Origin: Tenacibaculum lutimaris
GTDB lineage: Bacteria; Bacteroidota; Bacteroidia; Flavobacteriales; Flavobacteriaceae
Direction of reading: 5' to 3'
Assembly: GCF_003610735.1 (NCBI RefSeq)
Contig: NZ_RAQM01000006.1
Location: 82,176-146,175 of the forward strand
DNA: 64,000 nt
Shown: piece after piece, positions 44,184 to 51,742 of the stretch
How positions within the stretch are numbered: position 1 is the first letter of the stretch
How the letters are laid out: each line of letters opens with the position of its first letter
The notes under the pieces: model-generated
Database searches by the model: none
Seen by the model: the letters and a program-made list of their open reading frames with translations, nothing else
Told to the model about the DNA's origin: nothing
Position numbers and translations under genes: made by a program

Positions 44184-45557
44184 ATGAATATCCCTACTTT
44201 AGTTCAATCACAAAAAAACTATTTTGCCACTCAACAAACCAAAGATATTTCCTTTAGAAAAAATGCTTTAAAAAGACTACAAAAAGAACTTATTGCAAGG
44301 GAACAAGATATTATTAAAGCTTTACATGATGATTTTAAAAAATCAGAATACGAAGCTGTGATGACTGAAACTTCTATCGTACTGGCTGAGTTAAAAATGG
44401 CGATAAAAAACATATATTCTTGGAGCAAACCCAAGCGTGTATTGCCTTCTTTATTAAACTTTCCATCATCAGCAAAAATTTATAAAGAACCTTATGGTAC
44501 TGTTTTAATTATTGCTCCTTGGAATTATCCGTATCAACTAGCATTTGCTCCTTTATTGGGAGCCATTGCAGCAGGAAATACTGTAGTTTTAAAACCTTCA
44601 GAACTAACACCCAACACGAGTAAAATTACCAAAGAAATCATCGAAGCTGTTTTTGATAAAAATCATGTTGCCGTGGTAGAAGGTGGCGTAGCTATTTCTA
44701 CAGAATTATTAGCACAACGTTGGGATTATATTTTCTTTACAGGAAGTGTTCCTGTGGGAAAAATTGTAGCCAAAGCTGCGGCAAATCACCTAACTCCAGT
44801 TACTTTAGAATTAGGAGGAAAAAGCCCATCAATTATTGATGAAACCGCAAACATCAAACTTGCTGCAAAGCGTTTGGTTTGGGGGAAATTTATTAATGGT
44901 GGACAAACTTGTATTGCTCCTGATTATTTATTAATTCATAAGTCGGTAAAAGAACAGTTTATACAAGAGTTTAAGGAGGAAATTTTTAGATCTTACGGCG
45001 AAAACCCTCAAAATTCCTTTGATTTTCCACGTATCGTAAACACTAAAAACTTTGATCGTTTAGCCATTATGCTAGAAAATGAAAAGTGTGTAATTGGTGG
45101 ACAAACTGATAGAGATGATTGCTACATTGCCCCTACCTTAATTGATGAACCTAGTCTGGATAGTGAAGTAATGAAAGGCGAAATTTTTGGACCTATCTTA
45201 CCTCTAATTTCCTATGAAAATGAAGCTGATATTGAAAAAATAACAGCAAAATATGATAAGCCTCTGGCTTTATATGTTTTCACCAATAGAAATTCATTTG
45301 CTAAGAAAATGATTGAGCGTTTTTCGTTTGGTGGAGGTACCATAAACGATACTACAGTACATTTTGCTAATCATAGGTTGCCTTTTGGTGGCGTGGGAGA
45401 AAGTGGTATAGGTAGTTATCACGGAAAAAAAACTTTTGATACTTTTTCTCATCATAAAGGAGTGGTTTCTCGCGGAACTTGGCTAGATGTTCCTACTCGA
45501 TATGCTCCATATAAAGGGAAACTACAACAATTAAAAACCTTAATGAAATTAGGATAG
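44184..45557 (+). CDS. aldehyde dehydrogenase (NAD(P)-dependent)
   Basis: A 457-residue ALDH of the class 3-like group oxidising aldehydes to acids. Key residues: catalytic Cys243 in NGGQTCIAPD, general base Glu209 in TLELGGKSP, the substrate-site APWNYPYQLAFAP, and nucleotide-binding FTGSVPVGKIV. The length without an N-terminal extension and the C-terminal hydrophobic, basic tail match fatty-aldehyde dehydrogenases. It starts 3 bp after the AlkB-type gene, so aldehydes from long-chain alkane or lipid oxidation are the likely substrate. That substrate is inferred from context. Confidence 0.95.
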   Translation: MNIPTLVQSQKNYFATQQTKDISFRKNALKRLQKELIAREQDIIKALHDDFKKSEYEAVMTETSIVLAELKMAIKNIYSWSKPKRVLPSLLNFPSSAKIYKEPYGTVLIIAPWNYPYQLAFAPLLGAIAAGNTVVLKPSELTPNTSKITKEIIEAVFDKNHVAVVEGGVAISTELLAQRWDYIFFTGSVPVGKIVAKAAANHLTPVTLELGGKSPSIIDETANIKLAAKRLVWGKFINGGQTCIAPDYLLIHKSVKEQFIQEFKEEIFRSYGENPQNSFDFPRIVNTKNFDRLAIMLENEKCVIGGQTDRDDCYIAPTLIDEPSLDSEVMKGEIFGPILPLISYENEADIEKITAKYDKPLALYVFTNRNSFAKKMIERFSFGGGTINDTTVHFANHRLPFGGVGESGIGSYHGKKTFDTFSHHKGVVSRGTWLDVPTRYAPYKGKLQQLKTLMKLG

Positions 45558-45608
45558 TTTTATTAGACAAAAGATTAGTAGACATAAGAATCAAGACACC
45601 CCTAATAA

Positions 45609-46343
45609 ATGAGTGAAAAAACCGTATCAGAAGCTGTTAACTATCGTCGTTCGGTAAGAGTGTACGACCCTGAAAAACCGATAGACACTTCCATTGTAAA
45701 AAAATGTTTAGAACAGGCGAGTTTAGCTCCTACAAGTAGCAATATGCAACTATGGGAGTTTTATCATATCACTGATAAGGAAATTATAAAAAAAATGGCT
45801 CCATTATGCTTTAATCAAAATGCAGCTAAAACTGCTCAGCAGCTAGTGGTTTTTGTTACTCGTAAAGATTTGTGGCGTAAAAGAGCCAAAGCTAATTTAG
45901 CTTTTATGGATACAGTTTTTGGTAAAAACAATCCAAAATCAGAACAACGAAGTAGAGAAAAAGTAGCGCGCAACTACTACGGAAAACTAATTCCTTTCAC
46001 GTATTTTGATTTCTTAGGAATTTTTGGCTGGTTGAAATATATACTATTTTCGATTGTTGGGATATTTCGACCTATTTATCGCGAAGTTCGCAACAGTGAT
46101 ATGCGCATTGTAGCTCACAAAACTTGTGGGTTAGCAGCACAAACATTCATGCTCTCAATGGCTGCTGAAGGTTACGACACCTGCCCTATGGAAGGTTCTG
46201 ACACTTGGCGTGTAAAACGTTTGCTGGGGTTACCTTTTGGCGTAGAAGTTAATATGATTGTTTCTTGCGGAATCCGTAAACCCGAAGGTGTTTATGGAGA
46301 ACGTTTTAGAATTCCTTTTGAAGAGGTTTATAGGGAAATTTAA
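45609..46343 (+). CDS. nitroreductase-family flavoprotein
   Basis: A 244-residue FMN-dependent oxidoreductase of the nitroreductase superfamily. The FMN-binding start VNYRRSVRVYDPEKPID, ASLAPTSSNMQLWEFYHI, and LSMAAEGYDTCPMEGSD are characteristic; the C-terminal IVSCGIRKPEGVYGERFR completes the fold. An insertion around residues 125-165 (hydrophobic WLKYILFSIVGIF) is unusual and may form a membrane-associated or substrate-lid helix. The substrate is unknown. Its stop overlaps the end of the convergent gene at 46340 by 4 bp. Confidence 0.92.
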   Translation: MSEKTVSEAVNYRRSVRVYDPEKPIDTSIVKKCLEQASLAPTSSNMQLWEFYHITDKEIIKKMAPLCFNQNAAKTAQQLVVFVTRKDLWRKRAKANLAFMDTVFGKNNPKSEQRSREKVARNYYGKLIPFTYFDFLGIFGWLKYILFSIVGIFRPIYREVRNSDMRIVAHKTCGLAAQTFMLSMAAEGYDTCPMEGSDTWRVKRLLGLPFGVEVNMIVSCGIRKPEGVYGERFRIPFEEVYREI

Positions 46344-46897
46344 TTCTCTGAAAAAGGAACAAAATCATACTCTTCATCTAGATCACTGATAAAAATCTTA
46401 GAAATTCCCTCTAGAATGACCTCTGCTTTATCCTCAGAAATTAAAACACTTGTTGTGTAAATTCTTAGAGGTAATCTTGCTTCGTTAGCATAATCTACAA
46501 TTATTAGATCTCCTTTTTTAGTTTCACCCTCTACTCTTTGAACTTCAAAACCAACACCAAGTTCGCCTACTTTTTGTGTTTTTAGGTTCGTTTTATACCA
46601 GCCATAATCGAAAGAAGAACTAAGTGAGTTTTTATTAATTATAATATTTTCTATGCCGTACAAATTCCATAAACAATAACGTCCCACGAAATAAAAAAAC
46701 AAACACGGAACTATAATTATTGGAAGTATTAACTTAGGTTCTTCCTTAATGTTAATTTTACTTAAAACAAGTGTTAAAATTACTAACACCAAACAATTAA
46801 CTAATATTAAAAAAGCATTCGCTATTTTGTTAGAAACCACTCTTAAACTAACGTATACGTTTATACCATCGCTAGTGATATCGACTTCATTATTCAT
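46340..46897 (-). CDS. membrane protein of unknown function
   Basis: A 185-residue protein I do not recognise. It has a short N-terminal beta-like part, then two transmembrane helices (about 28-46 and 55-72), and a C-terminal soluble region (about 75-185) rich in beta strands. That topology resembles membrane-anchored PH-like proteins (bPH or DUF304 types). No catalytic motif is visible. It converges on the nitroreductase gene, and the penicillin acylase gene lies downstream on the same strand after a repeat-containing gap. Confidence 0.75.
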   Translation of the reverse strand: MNNEVDITSDGINVYVSLRVVSNKIANAFLILVNCLVLVILTLVLSKINIKEEPKLILPIIIVPCLFFYFVGRYCLWNLYGIENIIINKNSLSSSFDYGWYKTNLKTQKVGELGVGFEVQRVEGETKKGDLIIVDYANEARLPLRIYTTSVLISEDKAEVILEGISKIFISDLDEEYDFVPFSEN

Positions 46898-46938
46898 AGA
46901 TTTTTTTTAAGTAAAAGTATTAACTTTTTTCATATTAA

Positions 46939-46980
46939 GAAATTTCAACAGAAAGATCGCTTCGTTCCTCTCAATGACGC
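46939..46980. repeat. possible remnant of a dispersed flavobacterial repeat
   Basis: On the minus strand it contains CATTGAGAGGAACGAAGCGA, which resembles the dispersed CATTGCGAGGAACGAAGCAATCT-type repeat known from many bacterial genomes. Only one copy is in the window, so the assignment rests on memory. Confidence 0.35.
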
Positions 46981-46984
46981 TAAA

Positions 46985-49369
46985 TTATTCCTTCGGTAAA
47001 AACACCAATTTATTTTTACTCTTCTTTATAGCTACCTCATTGAGGCTCATTTTCACAAACTCACCATCTACATATTTTTGAGCTTGGTCTTTGTAATATG
47101 GACTAAACACATTTCCTGATTGCCCAGTTGGCAAAATCGCAATACTATTTTCTACATCAGAAAAGTCAATGACTCTACGTGTTGAAGGCCCTCCGTGAAT
47201 TTTATATACACCTGTACTATCCAACTTAAAAATCTGATTGTTAATCACCTCATTTCCTCCAATGGTTTCAAACGGACCTACATTAAAAAACTTTCGTAAC
47301 AAACCACCAGCTTTACCAATAGCGTGTTCGTATTCCACTGAAATTACGCGATTCCACGTCCAATTTTCTACATTCTCTCCTAATTGATTTTGTAAAAATG
47401 TGATGGATTTTTGAAAAGCTGTGGTAATTATTTCATTTCTAGTTTCAACTTTATTTGTTGTTGAAATATCATCCCACCAAACTGATTGTTCTCTTTTAGC
47501 CTGCTCTGCTAACACTTGATCTTGTAATTGCGTATCTATAAACAACTGAAAACTATCTCCTAATTCATCTTTATAAGTAGCGGTTAAAAATTCATATAAA
47601 AATCGATTATAAATAGTCGGAGCTACATTAGTTTTTAAATATTCTCCATCCCACTTTTCTAACACCAAATATGCTTTTTTAGCTGAAGGTGAAAGTGTTG
47701 ATTTATCCACACTATTTAATAATTCTCTCCCGATTTCTGGAACTACAGGTGAAGTTACATCGTAAATCATTTCAGCTACATCCTCTTTCGTAAAATCGTT
47801 TTTAGGTTCTAATAACTGAACAATTCTCTTCGCTCTATCTTCAGGCTGATAATATCCAGGATACAATTTTCCTCTTACCGAATCAGGTTGATTATTTGCT
47901 GAATACACATAATTCCAACTAGGATTTTCAGCTTGCGGATTTTCTTCAAAATCTAAATACTCTACAATTTCATCGTTCCCAGAAGCTCCGTTTAAATACA
48001 TTTTAGAAGATAAACTATCTCTTAACTCATATAGTTTTGCTGAGGCAAACCAACCCACATTCCCTTTAGCATCACCATACATTACATTTAGTCCTGGTGC
48101 ATGTATTTGAGCAGTTCCTGTTTTAAAATCTTGTAACGAACTTGCATGCGACATTTTATACGAAGCCTCCAATAATTTATTTGGTAACTGCGTATAAATC
48201 CAGTTCATTGCCACGGGTCTATCATCAGTAATATGCTCTATCAGCCCATTCATAATTGGTCCGTGCTTACTTACTTTTACTTGATACGTAGTGTCTTTTC
48301 CTCCTTTAATTTTTATATGCTTATCGCACAACTCATATTTCTTATACCCTTGAGGAGTTTTATATTCCAACGGATTTTCAGGATTGTTTTCTTCCACATA
48401 AAAATTCAAATCATCATTTGCCAACATTGTTAATCCGTAAGCATACTCTTTATTATGTCCTAATAACGGAAATGGCATCAACGCTAAATTAAATCCGTAA
48501 ATTTCAAAATCAGGAGTTTTTATATGATTTTGATACCAAACCGATGGTTGAGAAAATGTAATATGCGGGTCATTAGCAAAAATTACTTTACCGTTTTTAG
48601 TTTTAGGGGGTGCAATTACCCAAGAATTACTTCCTATAAAAGGTGCAACTGGTAATTGCTCTATAATCTCATTAACCGCAACAGACATTTCTGCTTTAAT
48701 TGCTTCTTTATTCGTTGTCTTATTCAGTGTTAAATTTTTATCGAAAGAATTCAACAACTCATTTACATAAGACTCACCTAACTTTTCTTTAACTTCAGTT
48801 AACAACGGATCGGTTTTATGCGCAATAGCAAAACTAAATGCCATGTAACCGAAAACATTATACACATCTTTAACTGTATAATTTTCTTTATCAAGCCCTA
48901 CTAAATAAAACTCTAAAGGAGTGGCTCCTTCTTCAATAAACTGATTAATTCCGTTTAAATAAGCTTCCGTTAATTTATAGGCTTCTGAATTTTTATCTAA
49001 TTCTTGAATTGTTTTTTCTGCCGCTTCTTCAATCCCTAATCCAGAGAAAAATTTATCTACTCTTACCAAATCTTTTCCAAAAACTTCTGCTAATCTTCCA
49101 GCTGCAATTCTTCTGATTAGTTCCATTTGCCACAATCTATCTTGAGCATGCACATACCCTAAAGCAGTATAAGCATCTAGTTGATTTTGCGCATTGATAT
49201 GCGGTACTCCAACCTCATCATAATACACCGTAACTTTATCTGAAATATTAGCTAATGCTAACTCTCCTTTATACGTTGGGTGTAACGTTTTTGTAAATAA
49301 CCAAACTCCAACACTTAATAGCACTAAAAGCAATAGAACAATTTTTAAAGATTTTTTAAATAACTTCAT
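46985..49369 (-). CDS. penicillin acylase family protein (NTN hydrolase)
   Basis: A 794-residue precursor of an S45-type amidohydrolase. An N-terminal hydrophobic segment (about 8-27) exports or anchors it. The alpha part (about 35-245) includes YDEVGVPHINAQNQLDAYTALGY split over the usual start. Autocleavage should occur before Ser247 in IGSNSWVIAPPKT, which becomes the catalytic N-terminal nucleophile of the beta chain. Downstream FANDPHI and YGDAKGNVGWFASAKL fit the family. Relatives cut penicillin G, acyl-homoserine lactones or other acyl amides; the substrate here is unknown. It is divergent from the PepSY-like genes. Confidence 0.93.
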   Translation of the reverse strand: MKLFKKSLKIVLLLLVLLSVGVWLFTKTLHPTYKGELALANISDKVTVYYDEVGVPHINAQNQLDAYTALGYVHAQDRLWQMELIRRIAAGRLAEVFGKDLVRVDKFFSGLGIEEAAEKTIQELDKNSEAYKLTEAYLNGINQFIEEGATPLEFYLVGLDKENYTVKDVYNVFGYMAFSFAIAHKTDPLLTEVKEKLGESYVNELLNSFDKNLTLNKTTNKEAIKAEMSVAVNEIIEQLPVAPFIGSNSWVIAPPKTKNGKVIFANDPHITFSQPSVWYQNHIKTPDFEIYGFNLALMPFPLLGHNKEYAYGLTMLANDDLNFYVEENNPENPLEYKTPQGYKKYELCDKHIKIKGGKDTTYQVKVSKHGPIMNGLIEHITDDRPVAMNWIYTQLPNKLLEASYKMSHASSLQDFKTGTAQIHAPGLNVMYGDAKGNVGWFASAKLYELRDSLSSKMYLNGASGNDEIVEYLDFEENPQAENPSWNYVYSANNQPDSVRGKLYPGYYQPEDRAKRIVQLLEPKNDFTKEDVAEMIYDVTSPVVPEIGRELLNSVDKSTLSPSAKKAYLVLEKWDGEYLKTNVAPTIYNRFLYEFLTATYKDELGDSFQLFIDTQLQDQVLAEQAKREQSVWWDDISTTNKVETRNEIITTAFQKSITFLQNQLGENVENWTWNRVISVEYEHAIGKAGGLLRKFFNVGPFETIGGNEVINNQIFKLDSTGVYKIHGGPSTRRVIDFSDVENSIAILPTGQSGNVFSPYYKDQAQKYVDGEFVKMSLNEVAIKKSKNKLVFLPKE

Positions 49370-49428
49370 TAGGGATGATTTTTTATCAAAGATAACAGAA
49401 TTATTTATTGTTACTAACAGATATAAAA

Positions 49429-49475
49429 GTGTAAAATTTACACAGTTTTATTTTTAGTTTACACGCTTTTTACAC
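49429..49475 (+). promoter_or_regulatory. TTTACAC repeat cluster, possible enhancer site
   Basis: GTGTAAAATTTACAC (49429-49443) is a 15-bp palindrome, and TTTACAC recurs at 49458 and 49469. The three direct copies start 21 and 11 bp apart, close to two and one DNA turns. The cluster lies about 90-135 bp upstream of the possible sigma-54 promoter at 49564. Confidence 0.5.
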
Positions 49476-49563
49476 ACTTGGCTATCCATCTTCAAAAAAC
49501 AAAAAAAACACAAGCACCTGTATTACAACAAGGTACATTCAATACAGTTTTAAAATGAGTCGT

Positions 49564-49578
49564 TGGCATATTTATTTC
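49564..49578 (+). promoter_or_regulatory. possible sigma-54 promoter of the PepSY-like genes
   Basis: TGGCATATTTATTTC matches the -24/-12 consensus TGGCAC-N5-TTGC at the GG and final C positions, with TTTC replacing TTGC. It is 43 bp before the ATG at 49621. An NtrC-type activator is encoded 0.8 kb downstream. Confidence 0.45.
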
Positions 49579-49620
49579 AATATATCTAGCAAACAGTAAA
49601 TAACTTAAAAACTTAATATC

Positions 49621-49929
49621 ATGAAAAATTTAATTTTAGCAGTAGCAATTTTAACAGGAGTATCAACTTATGCAACAGTAAACAACACTGTTTCTCCTAT
49701 AACACCTATACAAACAGTTTTAGAAAACGGATTTCAAGAGGTTTCTTTAGATAAACTGCCTACAGCAATTGTTGATGCTCTTAAAAACAGTTTTCCTTCT
49801 GCAACTTTAAACAAAGCTTATGCTAACGAAAAAGAACAATACAAACTAGAAATTAGTATTGAAAACGAAACTAAAACTCTTTACGCTGACAAAGACGGAA
49901 ATTGGTTAGACGCTAAAGACGTAAAATAA
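49621..49929 (+). CDS. PepSY-like secreted protein, copy 1
   Basis: A 102-residue exported protein: Sec signal peptide (about 1-18, ILAVAILTGVSTYA), then a single PepSY-like/BLIP-like domain (FQEVSLDKLPTAIVDALKNSF, EQYKLEISIENETKTLYADKDGNWL). Such domains sit in the periplasm or outside the cell; some bind or inhibit proteases or lactamases, but no function is proven for this group. It is nearly identical to the next gene, including the sequence around the start codon. A sigma-54-like promoter lies upstream. Confidence 0.85.
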   Translation: MKNLILAVAILTGVSTYATVNNTVSPITPIQTVLENGFQEVSLDKLPTAIVDALKNSFPSATLNKAYANEKEQYKLEISIENETKTLYADKDGNWLDAKDVK

Positions 49930-49988
49930 TTCACTTTTATTCCCCCAATAATAGTAATCTATATATAAACAATTTAAAACTTAATATC

Positions 49989-50297
49989 ATGAAAAATTTA
50001 ATTTTAGCAGCAGCAATTTTAACAGGAGTTTCAACTTACGCAACAGCAAACAATACTGTTTCTCCTATCACACCAGTATATACAGTTGTAGAAAACGGAT
50101 TCCAAGAAGTTTCTTTAGATAAACTACCTACAGCAATCGTTGATGCTCTTAAAAGCAGTTTTCCTTCTGCAACTTTAAGCAAAGCTTATGTTAATGGAAA
50201 AGAACAGTACAAACTAGAAATTAGTGTTGAAAACGAAGCTAAAACTCTTTACTCTGACAAAGACGGAAATTGGTTAGATGCCAAAGATGTTAAATAA
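49989..50297 (+). CDS. PepSY-like secreted protein, copy 2
   Basis: A 102-residue tandem paralogue of the gene at 49621, with the same signal peptide and domain; differences are scattered substitutions (for example ILAVAI to ILAAAI, and NEKEQYK to NGKEQYK). The 12 bp before both ATGs are identical (ACTTAATATCAT pattern), so the duplication includes the leader. No separate promoter is obvious in the 59-bp gap, and a hairpin terminator follows, so the pair is probably one transcript. The high similarity points to recent duplication. Confidence 0.85.
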   Translation: MKNLILAAAILTGVSTYATANNTVSPITPVYTVVENGFQEVSLDKLPTAIVDALKSSFPSATLSKAYVNGKEQYKLEISVENEAKTLYSDKDGNWLDAKDVK

Positions 50298-50325
50298 TTG
50301 ATAATCCCTCAATTTTAGTGAGAAA

Positions 50326-50357
50326 AGGGCGTTTTGTAATAAAACGCTCTTTTTTTT
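50326..50357 (+). terminator. terminator after the PepSY-like pair
   Basis: Stem of GGGCGTTTT against AAAACGCTC (one G-T pair) with a 5-base loop, continuing into eight T residues. Confidence 0.85.
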
Positions 50358-50407
50358 AGTTTATAAAGGGCTTATATTAGAGTAACTATTTAGAACAAAC
50401 ATATTTT

Positions 50408-51742
50408 ATGAAAACGATTTTATTGGTAGAAGACGATGTTACATTTTCAAATATGTTAAAGCATTTTTTAGAACGCCATCAATATACGGTAGATGTTAGT
50501 TATACAATTAAAAATGCTACAACTCTTTTAAAAGATCATCCTTATAACTTAATTTTTACTGATTTACGCCTTCCTGACGGAAACGGTATTGACTTGTTAA
50601 AATTAAGTAAGGACAATAACAGTAATATTCCCGTAGTTTTAATGACAGGGTATGCTGAAGTTTCTACAGCGGTGCAAGCAATGAAACAAGGAGCTTTTGA
50701 TTATATTTCTAAGCCTTTTAACCCTGATGAAGTTTTAGAAGTGATTAGCAACGCTCTTGAGGAAAAAACTGATTTTGTAGCCCCTGTAAAAGAACAAAAG
50801 AGAAACATTACCACAAATACTAATATTGTTGCTGGTATTAGTGCTGCGTCTAAAAATTTATTCGAGCATATTAATTTAGTAGCCCCTACCGATATGTCTG
50901 TTCTTATTACAGGTGAAAGTGGTACAGGTAAAGAGGTTGTTGCAAACACTATTCATACCCAAAGTTTACGTAAAGACAAACCATTTATTGCTGTAGATTG
51001 TGGAGCCATACCTAAAGAAATTGCTTCAAGCGAGTTCTTTGGGCATCAAAAAGGATCGTTTACAGGAGCTATAAATGATAAAATAGGTCATTTTGAAGCT
51101 GCAAACGGAGGAACTCTTTTTTTAGATGAAGTTGGGAACTTAAACTATGAAAGTCAAGTACAACTTTTACGCGCTTTACAAGAAAGAAAGATTAAGCCTG
51201 TTGGAAGTAGTAAAGAAATTATGGTAGACATTCGTTTGATTACCGCTACTAATGAAGATTTACTTTCTGCTGTTGAAAGCGGTAATTTTAGAGAAGATTT
51301 ATACCATAGATTAAATGAGTTTTCAATTAAAGTACCTAGTTTAAAAGACAGAAAAGATGATTTAATTCTATACGCTGACTTCTTTTTAGAAAAAGCAAAT
51401 CAACAGTTACATAAAGAAGTCGCTGGTTTTTCTCAAGAAGTCTTAGCTTTATTTCAACAATATAATTGGCCTGGTAACTTACGAGAGTTATCCAACGTTA
51501 TTAAAAGAGCTACGCTTTTATCTCAAACTGAAATTATTGAAAAAGAAGTGTTACCAGAAGAACTAAAAAATGCTGATGCTCAGTATAGTTTTTCTAACAA
51601 ATTTTCTACAAAAGAAAATGAAAAAACACTTATCATAAACGCACTAAAAGAAACTGGAAACAATAAAACAAAAGCTGCCAAACTATTAAACATTACAAGA
51701 AAAACTCTGTATAACAAGTTAAAAGAATACGAAATTAACTAA
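50408..51742 (+). CDS. sigma-54-dependent response regulator (NtrC family)
   Basis: A 444-residue three-domain activator. The receiver (about 1-120) has the phospho-acceptor Asp52 (FTDLRLPDGNG) and Lys in SKPFNP. The AAA+ domain (about 140-370) has Walker A GESGTGKE (169-176), Walker B TLFLDEVGNL and the sigma-54 contact loop GSFTGA (216-221), in which the usual second-position Ala is Ser. The C-terminal Fis-type helix-turn-helix is NNKTKAAKLLNITRKTLYNKL. It converges with the hybrid kinase gene, overlapping it by 8 bp. Likely targets include the sigma-54-like promoter at 49564, which is inference. Confidence 0.95.
   Translation: MKTILLVEDDVTFSNMLKHFLERHQYTVDVSYTIKNATTLLKDHPYNLIFTDLRLPDGNGIDLLKLSKDNNSNIPVVLMTGYAEVSTAVQAMKQGAFDYISKPFNPDEVLEVISNALEEKTDFVAPVKEQKRNITTNTNIVAGISAASKNLFEHINLVAPTDMSVLITGESGTGKEVVANTIHTQSLRKDKPFIAVDCGAIPKEIASSEFFGHQKGSFTGAINDKIGHFEAANGGTLFLDEVGNLNYESQVQLLRALQERKIKPVGSSKEIMVDIRLITATNEDLLSAVESGNFREDLYHRLNEFSIKVPSLKDRKDDLILYADFFLEKANQQLHKEVAGFSQEVLALFQQYNWPGNLRELSNVIKRATLLSQTEIIEKEVLPEELKNADAQYSFSNKFSTKENEKTLIINALKETGNNKTKAAKLLNITRKTLYNKLKEYEIN

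Noticed and set aside
49518..49547. CTGTATT/AATACAG inverted repeat upstream of the PepSY-like genes
   Set aside because: A 7-bp stem with a 16-base loop and no T-run is too weak to call a terminator or operator.
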